DNA from: Gp6-AA40 sp963772955
GTDB lineage: Bacteria; Acidobacteriota; Vicinamibacteria; Vicinamibacterales; UBA2999
Direction of reading: 5' to 3'
DNA length: 64,000 bases
Assembly (NCBI GenBank): GCA_963772955.1
Contig: CAVYZF010000010.1
Coordinates: forward strand, 310,001 to 374,000
A program made the translations under genes and the position numbers. How positions within the stretch are numbered: position 1 is the stretch's first letter; every line of letters begins with the position of its first letter. The notes beneath the pieces are model-generated. The model was not told where the DNA came from. It saw nothing but the letters and a program-made list of their open reading frames with translations, and did not search any database. Shown here one piece after another: positions 23,190 to 32,470 of this stretch.

Positions 23190-25633
23190 TCACTGCGTGA
23201 GGGAAAGGTGCGCACGAGCAACCTCGGCCTGCCCTCGCGTGCCCGCCTGCATCGAAAGCGTCGTCTTCGACTCCGCCTTGTTCCGATACATCCGGCGATC
23301 GGCTCGCGCCAACAGCCGTTCGTACGTCTCGCCATCCTTGGGAAAGACCGAGGCGCCGGCGCTGACCTGCAGCGGGATTTCACGGCCATCGTCAGCGTGC
23401 AGTGAAATCGCCGCGACGGCTTCCTGCACACGGCGGCGCTGCTCTTCGGCTTCAGCAGCTCCACTCGACGAGAGCAGGACCACGAATTCGTCGCCTCCAT
23501 ACCTGACGCAGGTGTCGTACGGCCGCGTCGTCTGCTGCAGTACTTTCGCAACTTCCTGCAACGCGCGATCGCCGGCAAGGTGCCCGTACTCATCGTTGAT
23601 GACCTTGAAGTCGTCGAGATCCAACAGAATGAGCGAGAACGACGACGACGTCCGGCGGGCACGCGCCAGTTCTCGCGCGACCTGAAACTGCAATGCCCGC
23701 GGGTTCGCCAACCCAGTCAGCGCGTCCTTGAACGCCTGTTCCTGGGAGCGTTCGAACAGCAGCGCGTTGTGCACTCCCGCCGCGGCCTGGCGAGCCACCT
23801 GATCGAGCACGCGACGGTGGTCGTCCGTGTACGACTCGGCGGCAGAGTGGTAGACGGCGATGGCACCAATCACCTCGTCGCCGACCATCAGGGGACAGAT
23901 CAACGCCGACTGAAGTTGGATGTCGGCCGTCAGTAACCCTGCGCCGTTGAACTCCACTGCCGGTAACCCGTTGACGAGCGGCCGGCGATGCCGTGCAACC
24001 CAGCCGCTCAAACCGTTGCCCTCCGCGATCGATGCATCCTCCAGCAGGTCGGCGTGCAGACCGGTCGCGAACCTGCAGCGCAAGTCCTCTTCTCCGCGCC
24101 GGACGAACAGCGCACACGTCGAGAAAGGCACGAGCGTACTGAGTTGCGCACTAACCGACGTCATCATTTCCGTGAGACTCGTGCTTCGCCCCGTCGACTG
24201 CGCGATTTCATACAGCGCGTTGTTCTCGCGATTGGCCGAGGCGATTTCCGCGAACGCGTCGGTGCCGGATCGTTTTAACGAGTCGAAGGGAAGCTGGTGG
24301 CTCGCTGAATCATCGGAGCGACGCAGCCGGCGCAGGAAACCGTCGCTACGTGGTGGCGTCAACACCGGCAGCAGCTCCGAGAATCGCGCGACGATGGCAG
24401 GATCGAAGGCCTTGCCAGCTTCCGCCTCGAGGATGCGGAGCGCGGCGTCTTTTGAAATCGCGGGCCGGTACGGCCGCTCCGACGTGAGCGCGTCGAAGCA
24501 GTCGACGACCGAGAGAATCCGAGCGCCGATCGGGATCTGCTCACCGCGCAGCCTGGACGGATAACCCGACCCGTCCCACCGCTCGTGATGACTGTGGACC
24601 AGCGGTGCGACCGGGCAGGGAAACGGCACCGCGCCGACGATCTGGGCCCCGATCTGCGCGTGCATCTCCATCTTCTTCCGCTCGTCAGGTGTCAGCGGGC
24701 CCGGTTTGGACAAGATGTGCTCCGGCACCGCCAGCTTTCCGATATCGTGGAGCAGCGCACCGATCTCGACGGCCTGTCTTTCGAGATCGGGCAGCTCGAG
24801 CCGGCGTGCCAGTGCCGCCGCGTAGTACTGCACCCGCTCCACATGACAGCTGCCGCCATCGTCTTTCGCTTGAATCGCCCGTGCCAGCACTTCCGTACTG
24901 TCGCGGTGCAGCTGTGCCCACTCGGCAGTGCGTCGTTGTTCGTCGGCTATGCGGCGCTGATAGATGCGATAGGTTCGATAGGTCAGGCACAATGGAATCA
25001 AGGCGAGCAGCGTCTGCCACTGCCCGGCGGCACGCAATACTTCCACGGCGATGCCGGCAGCGATCGATCCGACGACATAGCTGCTGACGGTCCAGAGAAA
25101 GTTGTCGTGCCAGAGACGGAACACACTGCGGCCCGAGGAGAGGGCGAACGCACCAGCGACCGCCAGCGAATTCACGAGAAAGTAGAGCATCGCCGCGGCC
25201 ATCAACGGCTGCAGCGGAGCGGCCGGCAACGTGCCATATGTGCCGCCGAGCCACGTGTACGTCGCACCCGCTGCCGCAACGCTCACCGCGAGAGTCGCCA
25301 TGCTGAACAGCGTCTTGTAAATCGGGTTGCGTTCCTGCATTCGCAAGGTGCACTGCGACCATCCGCTGGTCACGGCAATCAGCATCGTCGGGCCAGGACC
25401 GAACAGCAGCAATGCCGTGAAGTCGACCACGTAGGACAGTGAAATGCAGGAGTACCGGCGCCCATCGGCATGTCCACCTTCATGGCTGAACTGACGACAG
25501 ACAGCACCAGCAGTGCGGCAAAGAGCCCGGGCTCAGAAAACTGCAGTGACGACAAGGCACTTGTCATCACGACGGCTCCGAGAGCGATCACCGCGTAAAC
25601 GTAGATCTGACCGCCGGCGAAACGATGCGTCAC
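23190..25633 (-). CDS. Membrane HD-GYP / GAF / GGDEF c-di-GMP signalling protein, with a frameshift near the 5' end
   Basis: Two frames must be joined. The first begins at a GTG with GGAGG six bases upstream and encodes membrane helices (YVYAVIALGAVVMTSALSSL, LFAALLVLSVVSSAMKVDMP). Coding potential then shifts by one base near 25,440 into ISLSYVVDFTALLLFGPGPT, the start of the 746-residue main frame. The membrane region continues to about residue 150 of that frame. An HD-GYP domain follows (HVERV, LLHDIGKLAVPEHIL, HHERWDGSGYP), then a GAF domain (410-565) and a GGDEF domain with an intact RYGGDEFVV signature and an upstream RPYD inhibitory I-site. HD-GYP domains hydrolyse c-di-GMP and GGDEF domains make it, so the protein can in principle do both. 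If translation begins only at the internal GTG, the first two helices are lost. Confidence 0.85.
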
Positions 25634-25643
25634 AGAAACCTCC

Positions 25644-25656
25644 GTTGATCGTCAAC
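25644..25656. promoter_or_regulatory. Short inverted repeat upstream of the HD-GYP ribosome-binding site
   Basis: GTTGA-TCG-TCAAC lies directly before the GGAGG of the GTG start at the end of the HD-GYP gene. It could be an operator or chance; the gap to the preceding subtilase gene is only about 40 bases. Confidence 0.25.
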
Positions 25657-25675
25657 AGGTTGAGGCGCAGTGAAA

Positions 25676-27466
25676 CTACGGCGACGTGAGCACTGACCCG
25701 GTCGAGCCCGCGCCACTGTCAAGCGTTCCCCACGCGGTCTGCGACGGGTCGTCTACAGCCATTCCCCATGTGGTCGACGTTCCATACGTGGAGCCGAGCA
25801 GGGTATTGCCCCACACGATGTTGCTTCCCCAGACGATGTTGTCGTCGCTGGTCCAGACGATGCTGCTCCCCCAGACGATGTTGCTCCCCCACACGATGTT
25901 GTCGCTACTACCCCAGACGATGTTGTCGCCACTGCCCCAGACGATGTTCTCGTCCCATGCCGGCTGGTTGACAGACATCACGGGGCCGAAGCTGACCGCG
26001 TCGCTCCAGACGATGTTCTCCGCCCACGACGCCGCCTCTCCGTCGATCACCGTCGAGGGATCCAGGGCGGTAGTCAGCCACCATGATGAGACCGCCCTTC
26101 TGGAATCGATGTGGGCGGCGACCTCGATGGCTCCAGCGGCGTTGACGCTGCCAGTGCCCTGAGTGAGTACGTCGTACTGGGTGCCTTGATCGTCGCGCAC
26201 AGGGAGGGCCGTGTACTGAAGGATCGCTTTTACGGCGTTGGGTGTGAGCCTGCGATTTTCCTGCAGGATGAGAGCGACGGTTCCGCTCACGACAGCTGTA
26301 GCCATGCTCGTCCCATTGAGCCGCAGATACGCGTCGTCGACTCTGAGGGCGGGATTGTTCAAGTAGAGCGTGCTCGACTTCGCGGCGGCCGCGACGAGAC
26401 CATGCCCGGGAGCAACGAGATCAGGTTTGGCCCTACCGTCGTACCACGTCGGCCCACGCGAGCTGTAGTTCGCGATGCGGTCGTCGCTGCGCAGGTTCGT
26501 GTCGAATGTCCTGGCCGATCCAACCGTGATGGCCGACGGCGCATTCCCTGGAGAAAGGATGCCCGCATAGCCAGGTTCTCCGGTGGACGGCGACACGCCG
26601 ACGTTGCCGGCCGCTGCAACCACGACGATGCCGGCGCGGACAGCTGCTTCCACCGCCTGAACGAGCGGGTCTGTGGCCGCCGGCTCGAGAATCGGATGGC
26701 CCAGTGAGAGGTTGATGACGTCGACATCCAGCCATGACTTGTTCCTTGTCACGAATTCGATGGCGTCGATCACATCGCTCGTGTAGCCCTCCCCGTTTTC
26801 ATCGAGCACCTTCAGCACGATGAGCCGTGCCTTCGGTGCGACTCCCCGGTAGCGCTGGTCCGACAGTACCCCGTTGCCAGCGATCAGTCCCGCGACGTGA
26901 GTGCCATGGCCGTACCCGTCTGTTGGCGACGTCGACTGTCTACTGTCCTGGGTGAAGTCGTAGAAGCGGGCGATGCGGCCGGCGAACTCCGGGCTTTCCT
27001 CGAGACCAGAATCGATGACGGCTACTCCCACTCCATAGCCCGAGGGCGACTGAAGGGGCAGGCCAAGGGTTCCTCGGAGCGTCGACCCCTCCGAGGACGT
27101 CTGCTCCGCCTTGACGATGGCGTCCTCCGAGATCGATTCGACGAAGGGAAGCTTGGAGAGGCTTTCGAGTTCCTCAACCGGTACCTGAGCCGTCAGTGCA
27201 CTGATCGTCGAGTGCTGGCGGCGCACGAAACGGCGGTTGCCCTTCAACGCGTCCGTCAGCCGGGGAATCCCGTCTGCGGTTGTGCGGATGATGACCCGCT
27301 TGGTGCCTGGGTGACGGGCACGGACGCTTGACGAGAGCCGCGCGTCCAGTTTGGCAACGAGGCGTTGCGGGTGTTGCGGCGACTGGGCGTTCGCGGATGT
27401 CGCCGACAGGATGAGTGCAGCGATGAAGACGACTGTGGATCGGAACCAGAGGGCATTGGAGAACAT
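25676..27466 (-). CDS. Secreted S8 subtilisin-like protease with C-terminal NIVWG repeats
   Basis: A 596-residue protein with a signal peptide (STVVFIAALILSATSANAQ) and an I9-type propeptide (RVIIRTTADGIPRLTDALKG ... FVESISEDAIVKAEQ). The S8 catalytic domain has Asp in VAVIDSGLEE, His in GYGHGTHVAGLIAG, oxyanion Asn in VVAAAGNVG and Ser in NGTSMATAVVSGTVA. After the domain comes a tail of about 110 residues with at least seven copies of [DE/S]NIVWG[SN]-like units, then a Gly/Ser/Thr-rich end. Similar tryptophan repeats occur in acidobacterial subtilases and may form a stacked beta structure at the surface. The ATG at MFSNALWFRS was preferred over an upstream in-frame TTG. The 270 bases upstream contain an AT-rich patch but no gene. 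Confidence 0.9.
   Translation of the reverse strand: MFSNALWFRSTVVFIAALILSATSANAQSPQHPQRLVAKLDARLSSSVRARHPGTKRVIIRTTADGIPRLTDALKGNRRFVRRQHSTISALTAQVPVEELESLSKLPFVESISEDAIVKAEQTSSEGSTLRGTLGLPLQSPSGYGVGVAVIDSGLEESPEFAGRIARFYDFTQDSRQSTSPTDGYGHGTHVAGLIAGNGVLSDQRYRGVAPKARLIVLKVLDENGEGYTSDVIDAIEFVTRNKSWLDVDVINLSLGHPILEPAATDPLVQAVEAAVRAGIVVVAAAGNVGVSPSTGEPGYAGILSPGNAPSAITVGSARTFDTNLRSDDRIANYSSRGPTWYDGRAKPDLVAPGHGLVAAAAKSSTLYLNNPALRVDDAYLRLNGTSMATAVVSGTVALILQENRRLTPNAVKAILQYTALPVRDDQGTQYDVLTQGTGSVNAAGAIEVAAHIDSRRAVSSWWLTTALDPSTVIDGEAASWAENIVWSDAVSFGPVMSVNQPAWDENIVWGSGDNIVWGSSDNIVWGSNIVWGSSIVWTSDDNIVWGSNIVWGNTLLGSTYGTSTTWGMAVDDPSQTAWGTLDSGAGSTGSVLTSP
25811..26022 (-). repeat. Coding tandem repeat, NIVWG[S/N] units
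   Basis: On the plus strand the motif CCAGACGATGTTG or a near copy recurs every 15-27 bases with TCG/CTC-rich spacers; on the coding strand each copy encodes NIVW or SIVW. Six clustered units plus one separated copy lie inside the subtilase C-terminus. Spacing always keeps the frame, showing selection on the protein. Confidence 0.9.
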
Positions 27467-27739
27467 GGGTTGCGATATCGCAACCGTCAAGCCATATCCG
27501 CTCCGAGCCGACGACTCGGACGATGCGAGCTAACCTTTAGCTGCTGCAAATAGTTAAATTGATAAGCTGGGTGAAGTCGCGTGCGGTTCCGAGGATTCCT
27601 TTTCTCCTCGAGTTCAGTTCTGGAACAGGTGCTTACAGTTTTGTGCTGCGCACTCCGGACCTCTGAAGTGAAACTGTGTGCCTTGCCGCCCGACCAGTCC
27701 CCGTGCAGAATCGTGCAACGATCACGTCCGTTCGAGCTG

Positions 27740-28759
27740 CTACCCGCGGCCAGCTTTTCGTTCGACGCAGGCGTACGGCTTGACTGTCTCGCCCCGACGC
27801 CACACCCAGGTTCGCGATAGCTCGATCGGCTGCGTGAACGTGTCCGGGTCAGTCACCGTCATCGCCAACGTCAGGCGCGTCCCGTCCGGCGTCGGCGTGT
27901 AGCGCTCGACGATCGACGACGATCCGCTCTGAGGTACGCCGCTTGGATCGAAGTACGGCCACGCGATTCGGCTCGTGGTCACGACCAGCGTGTTGCCGTC
28001 CCACCGCCCCTGCGAGTAGCCGAGCAGCGACGCCGCCGCAGGGGCCGCGCCGCCCTTCATGTGGATCGTCCGGACCGTGTCGTACTCCTCCAGGCGCAGG
28101 AGAATCGTGTCGTCCCTGTTCACGAACTCGAGTGGGTAGGGCTGTTCCATGATCGTGGGCATTCCCTTCGGTCGGCAACCGGGGGCCACTGTGTCAGTGA
28201 GCGGGTTGAACGTCGCACGCTTCTTCTTCGCCGCGTCAGTGAGCGGGTAGTCGGGCCGCCACCACTGGCCGCCGGGCTCGCCGAATTTGGTGCTCCACAC
28301 CCGGAAGATGCCTGCGGTCTTGTTGGCATCGCTGCCGCCCTCGAACCAGGTCGACTTGGCCCCATCGGCGGTCGTCTGCCATCGAGGCTTGATACCCGGA
28401 CCCAGCACCACCTCACGGCCGCTAGCCGGCAGGATGTTCGACGCCCACATCTTGTTGGGCGTCTGCCGCGACGGTGCGCCGGCGACCTTGATTCGGTCAC
28501 CGAGCTTGAGATTCGAGGGGTTGGCGTCGGTGCGACGGAGGATGCTGAGCGAGTTCGCCTCGATATCCCAGACCACGGTCTTGCCGCTGGCATCGGTGGT
28601 CCGTACGCCGAAATGTACGTGCGGGTTCTGCCATACGAGCTCGACCAGCGTTCCTTCGATCTCGACGGTGGTCCTGTCGTATTCCGAGCCCGAGTGATGC
28701 GCCACCAGTGGGACGCATAGACACACGGTGAGAATGGTGGCCACGCCGGCGTGCTTCAT
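27740..28759 (-). CDS. Exported DUF6152-like protein with a C-terminal GRWDGNTLVV-family domain
   Basis: A 339-residue protein. The signal peptide is VATILTVCLCVPLVAHHSG, where the mature end HHSGSEYDRTTVEIEGTLVE matches the start of DUF6152 (H-H-S-x-x-x-Y/F-D ... G-x-V-x-x-x-x-x-x-N-P-H). It continues VWQNPHVHFGVRT, VVWDIEANSLSILRR and LGDRIKVAGAPSRQ. The second half carries the secreted-family signature YSQGRWDGNTLVVTTSRIAW and IVERYTPTPDGTRLTLAMTV, shared with three other proteins in this window. GGGAGGA precedes the ATG at ideal spacing. Function is unknown; DUF6152 proteins are periplasmic and recur widely in Acidobacteriota and Proteobacteria. It is transcribed away from the PD40 kinase with a 217-base shared upstream region. 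Confidence 0.8.
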   Translation of the reverse strand: MKHAGVATILTVCLCVPLVAHHSGSEYDRTTVEIEGTLVELVWQNPHVHFGVRTTDASGKTVVWDIEANSLSILRRTDANPSNLKLGDRIKVAGAPSRQTPNKMWASNILPASGREVVLGPGIKPRWQTTADGAKSTWFEGGSDANKTAGIFRVWSTKFGEPGGQWWRPDYPLTDAAKKKRATFNPLTDTVAPGCRPKGMPTIMEQPYPLEFVNRDDTILLRLEEYDTVRTIHMKGGAAPAAASLLGYSQGRWDGNTLVVTTSRIAWPYFDPSGVPQSGSSSIVERYTPTPDGTRLTLAMTVTDPDTFTQPIELSRTWVWRRGETVKPYACVERKAGRG

Positions 28760-28976
28760 GAGGGTCCTCCCACGGTTCAGCCCTTGCCGTTCACGTATTG
28801 GACACCGAGTTCCGCGAGTTTGTCTCGACGGACGCGGCTGGAGCATACGCTTGCTCGACACCTCTATGGGAAGAACAGCATCTATACTGCAAGCTTCTGA
28901 ATTGAGAATGCAGAATTCACGAGCCAGAACGTCTCGCCCGCTTCGATCGTGAAGCGCAGATGACCTGGCGGCTGCT

Positions 28977-31634
28977 ATGGCGCTCAACAAAGGCGACCGT
29001 CTCGGGCCGTACGAAATCATCGCCCCGCTCGACAAGGGCGGCATGGGCGAAGTGTATCGCTCCCTCGATACGCGCGTGCAGCGCGAAGTGGCGATCAAGA
29101 CATCCAGGGAGCGTTTCAGCGAACGGTTCGAGCGCGAAGCGCGCGTCATTGCGTCACTGAACCATCCCAACATTTGTACGCTCTTCGATGTCGGCCCCGA
29201 TTACCTCGTCATGGAGCTTGTGGAAGGGCCAACCCTCGAGAATCGCATCGCGAGCGGTGCGATTCCCTTCGACGAATCGATGAAGCTGGCGGCACAGATT
29301 GCCGATGCCTTGTCGGCCGCGCATCGTAAGGGCGTCATCCATCGTGATCTCAAGCCAGCCAACATCAAGGTCAAGGCTGACGGCACCGTGAAGGTGCTCG
29401 ATTTTGGTCTGGCCAAGGTCGTTGAGGCTGGTGGGGCAGGTGGAGCGGAGGAATTGGGATTGTCGGCGTCACCCACGCTCACGAGTCCGGCAATGACGAT
29501 GGCTGGTGTGGTGCTCGGCACAGCGGCCTATATGAGTCCCGAGCAAGCGAAGGGAAAGGCGGTCGACAAGACCGCGGACATCTGGGCCTTCGGCGTCGTC
29601 GTCTACGAGATGCTCACCGGCCGGCGGCTGTATCACGGTGAAAGCGTCTCGGAAACCCTTGCCTCGGTGCTGAAGGACGCACCTGATCTGAGTCGCGTGC
29701 CGCCACGAGCCCGGCGATTGTTGCGGAGTTGTCTGCAGAAGAATCCCGAACAGCGGCTCCACGAGATCTCCGATTGGAAACTGTTGGTCGATGACGACGA
29801 AGTAGAGCCACCGAAGCCTTTGGAAAGGGCGCGGTGGCTGTGGCCGTCGATCGCAGTGTTGTTCCTTGCTGGCGTAGTGGCTGCGGGCTTCGTGATGTTC
29901 CGCGGGAAGGCGCCTTCCGCACAGGAGGTGCGTTCGCAGATCCCCAAACCGGAGGGGCTGACGTTCAACCCGGGCACGCAAGCCACCATCTCACCAGACG
30001 CGCGATGGCTGGCTTTTGTGGCAGCCGGTTCCGACAACATCAGCCGGATCTACATCCGCTCGCTCGATTCGCTCGAGGTCAAGCCGCTTCCAGGGTCCGA
30101 AGGCGTCGTCCCTCTGTCGCCGCCACCCTTCTGGTCGTACGACAGCCAATTCGTCGTCTACGGCGCGCAGGGCAAGTTGAAGAAATCGGAGATCACGGGT
30201 ACGCCTGCTCAAGTGATTGCCGAGACCGGCGTCGAGATCGTGCAGGGTGGGAGCTGGAGTCGCGATGACGTGATCCTGTACGCCCGGCCCACCTCCACCC
30301 TCGATCGAGTCTCATCAACTGGCGGAGCGCCTGTCCCTGTCACGGTTCTGGCTCCCGGAGACATCGCCCACCGCTGGCCACAGTTCCTGCCGGACGGCCG
30401 CCGCTTCCTCTACCTCCGCGTAACGGGCTCTCCCGAGAAGACAGGTGTGTATGTCGGGTCGCTCGACGTCAAACCCGACGCGCAGAGTACGCAGCCTCTG
30501 CTCTTCACCGATCGACAAGTGAGCTGGGTGACGTCCGAGAGCAGCGGCCGGTCGTATCTGTTGATCCAGCGGGACGAGTTGCTGATGGCGCAGCCATTCA
30601 ATCCTGATACGGCGGCTCTCAGTGGAACGCCCGTTCCGATCGCGACCGGAGTCGGCGCCTTCTTTCAGGCAACTGCGGGGCTGTGGTCCGCGGCTCGCAA
30701 CGGGGCGCTGATGTATCGGGCCGGCGGAACGGGGGCGCCCGTTCCCGTGTCGCTTGATTCTTCCGGCGCCGTGGTCTCCAGGTTCAGCGAGTCCGGAGCC
30801 GTTACCAACCTGAACTTGTCGCCAGACGGGAAACGACTCGCCTATACCTTGGGCGACGGTCGGGGTAATCAGGATATCTGGGTGCGGGATTTGTCGAGCG
30901 GTGCGACTACGAAGTTGACCTTCGATCCTCGGGTGGACACGGGGCCCGTATGGTCCCCTGATAACACCCGCATCGCCTTCGCCGCCGTTCGCGGCGGACG
31001 CAGGGATCTCTACGAGAAGAACGCAGATGGCAGCGGCGACGAGCGCCTCCTCCTGGAGAGCGATCAGGACAAGACTCCGACCAGTTGGTCACAAGACGGC
31101 AGGTTCTTGCTGTTTCACTCTCTGGATCCACAGACTCGCGAAGATCTCTGGATCCTGCCGCTCGAAGGGCGCCAGCCCTTCGTGTTCCTGAAAACACCTG
31201 AACAGGAACTCGCTGGCCAGTTCGCGCCTGACGGGCGATGGATCGCTTACACACTCGTCACGTCCGGGACCCCGAAGGCCTTCGTGCGCCCGTTTACGCC
31301 CGATTCTCGAACGGCCAGCGGCGCAGGTGCCCAATGGCTCGTCTCCGACGTTGGCGGAGTGCAGCCTCGATGGAGTGATGACGGAAAGCTGCTGTATTAC
31401 CTCTCGCTCAGCCGCGGCGAGCTGCTGGCCGTTGATGTTCGTGCGACCACGACTTTCCAGGTTGGCCCTTCCCGCCGGATGTTTTCTTCTTTCGGCCTCG
31501 GCGGCATACAAGGGGGTACGTGGAGTGTCAATGCCGCCGGCGATCGATTCTTCTTCGTGCAAGTGGCAGCCCCTCAAGGTCCGCCGCCGCCGTTCACGTT
31601 GGTACTCAACTGGATGACGAAGCTCGAACAGTGA
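28977..31634 (+). CDS. Ser/Thr protein kinase with transmembrane helix and PD40 beta-propeller
   Basis: 885 residues. The N-terminal kinase domain (10-275) is complete: PLDKGGMGEVYRSLD, EVAIKTS, HRDLKPANIKV, VLDFGLAKVV and GTAAYMSPEQAKGKAVD. A single membrane helix lies at about 288-308 (LWPSIAVLFLAGVVAAGFVM). The external part is a TolB-like propeller with repeated ISPDARWLAFVA, LSPDGKRLAYTLGDG, WSPDNTRIAFAA and FAPDGRWIAYTL units. This kinase-TM-PD40 architecture is a signature of Acidobacteriota; the propeller probably senses a periplasmic ligand. No Shine-Dalgarno was obvious. The kinase is followed by an outer-membrane barrel gene, which need not be functionally linked. Confidence 0.9.
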   Translation: MALNKGDRLGPYEIIAPLDKGGMGEVYRSLDTRVQREVAIKTSRERFSERFEREARVIASLNHPNICTLFDVGPDYLVMELVEGPTLENRIASGAIPFDESMKLAAQIADALSAAHRKGVIHRDLKPANIKVKADGTVKVLDFGLAKVVEAGGAGGAEELGLSASPTLTSPAMTMAGVVLGTAAYMSPEQAKGKAVDKTADIWAFGVVVYEMLTGRRLYHGESVSETLASVLKDAPDLSRVPPRARRLLRSCLQKNPEQRLHEISDWKLLVDDDEVEPPKPLERARWLWPSIAVLFLAGVVAAGFVMFRGKAPSAQEVRSQIPKPEGLTFNPGTQATISPDARWLAFVAAGSDNISRIYIRSLDSLEVKPLPGSEGVVPLSPPPFWSYDSQFVVYGAQGKLKKSEITGTPAQVIAETGVEIVQGGSWSRDDVILYARPTSTLDRVSSTGGAPVPVTVLAPGDIAHRWPQFLPDGRRFLYLRVTGSPEKTGVYVGSLDVKPDAQSTQPLLFTDRQVSWVTSESSGRSYLLIQRDELLMAQPFNPDTAALSGTPVPIATGVGAFFQATAGLWSAARNGALMYRAGGTGAPVPVSLDSSGAVVSRFSESGAVTNLNLSPDGKRLAYTLGDGRGNQDIWVRDLSSGATTKLTFDPRVDTGPVWSPDNTRIAFAAVRGGRRDLYEKNADGSGDERLLLESDQDKTPTSWSQDGRFLLFHSLDPQTREDLWILPLEGRQPFVFLKTPEQELAGQFAPDGRWIAYTLVTSGTPKAFVRPFTPDSRTASGAGAQWLVSDVGGVQPRWSDDGKLLYYLSLSRGELLAVDVRATTTFQVGPSRRMFSSFGLGGIQGGTWSVNAAGDRFFFVQVAAPQGPPPPFTLVLNWMTKLEQ

Positions 31635-31746
31635 ACATGTGTGCGTCACGCGACCGTGCAGATAGCGGGACAGAATATGCCGCCGTGCGCACTGGCGACG
31701 CCGTTCGCATGATGATCCGCGGTGTCTCGACGTGTAACGTAGCCGT

Positions 31747-32433
31747 ATGGGCACCACGTTCGAGCGCCTCCATCGAGTTTCCTCGAGAGGAACCGTCGTC
31801 TGTCTGACGCTGGCGATCCTCGGAGCCGCGGCGCCGGCTCGCGCGCAGTATCTCGAGATCCAGTCGTTCGAGGTGACCCCGCTCATCGGGGTACGCATGG
31901 GAGGGACCTTCGACATTCAGCCGGACTCGCCCACCTCAGTTGAGGCGACACTGGAGGATGCGGCGAGCTACGGGTTTTCCGCCGGGATTCGTTTCGACGA
32001 CTTCTCTCTCTTCGAGGTCCGCTGGACGCGGTCGACGTCGGCGCTGCGGTTCGGCGCTCCGTTCGGTTTCCTCGGGACGTCCGTCGGTGACGTCACCCTG
32101 AACCAGTTTCACGCGGACTTCACCCGGGAGTTTGTCATCCCCGAGGTGAAGGGACTCCGATCGTTTCTGACCGGCTCTCTCGGTGTCACGCACATCGGCG
32201 CGGCGCAGGATTCGTTTACGCGCTTCTCGTTCGGCTTCGGAGCCGGCCTGAAGCAGTTCCTCGGCTCGAGGCTCGCCATTCGTGCCGAAGCGCAGTGGCT
32301 GCCTATTGTGGTCGAACCCTCTGTCAACGGGTTCGCCTGCGGCACGATCAACTTCGGCGGCTGTCTTGTGGTCCTCAATGGCGACCTGGTGCAGCAGTTC
32401 CAGCTGAGCATCGGGCCGGTCGTGCGATTCTGA
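31747..32433 (+). CDS. Outer-membrane beta-barrel protein
   Basis: A 228-residue protein with a signal peptide ending at APARAQ. The mature sequence alternates hydrophobic and polar residues in short strands (YLEIQSFEVTPLIGVRMGGT, FSAGIRFDDFSLFEVRWTRS, FTREFVIPE, FGFGAGLKQFLGSRLAIRAE) and ends in QFQLSIGPVVRF with a C-terminal Phe, as expected of an eight-stranded OmpA-like or OmpW-like barrel. A loop with CGTINFGGC probably forms a disulfide. The function is unknown; such barrels are often structural or adhesin-like. It lies 112 bases after the kinase and converges on the HTH-TPR gene. Confidence 0.75.
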   Translation: MGTTFERLHRVSSRGTVVCLTLAILGAAAPARAQYLEIQSFEVTPLIGVRMGGTFDIQPDSPTSVEATLEDAASYGFSAGIRFDDFSLFEVRWTRSTSALRFGAPFGFLGTSVGDVTLNQFHADFTREFVIPEVKGLRSFLTGSLGVTHIGAAQDSFTRFSFGFGAGLKQFLGSRLAIRAEAQWLPIVVEPSVNGFACGTINFGGCLVVLNGDLVQQFQLSIGPVVRF

Positions 32434-32470
32434 GCGCTGGCTTCAAGGCTGTGCGGTGTGACGATCTCGA

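Noticed and set aside
23098..23193. A longer GH19 start in the same frame
   Set aside because: It would translate the 26-bp palindrome and a basic, low-complexity stretch; the GH19 fold begins well after the chosen ATG.
25811..26022. Direct repeats that look like a small CRISPR array at the DNA level
   Set aside because: Units are spaced unevenly, always in multiples of three, and encode NIVW repeats in an intact subtilase frame; there are no cas genes.
28851..28888. A sigma-70-type promoter (TTGCTC ... TATACT) before the PD40 kinase
   Set aside because: The spacing between the two hexamers is about 26 bases, too long for a standard promoter.
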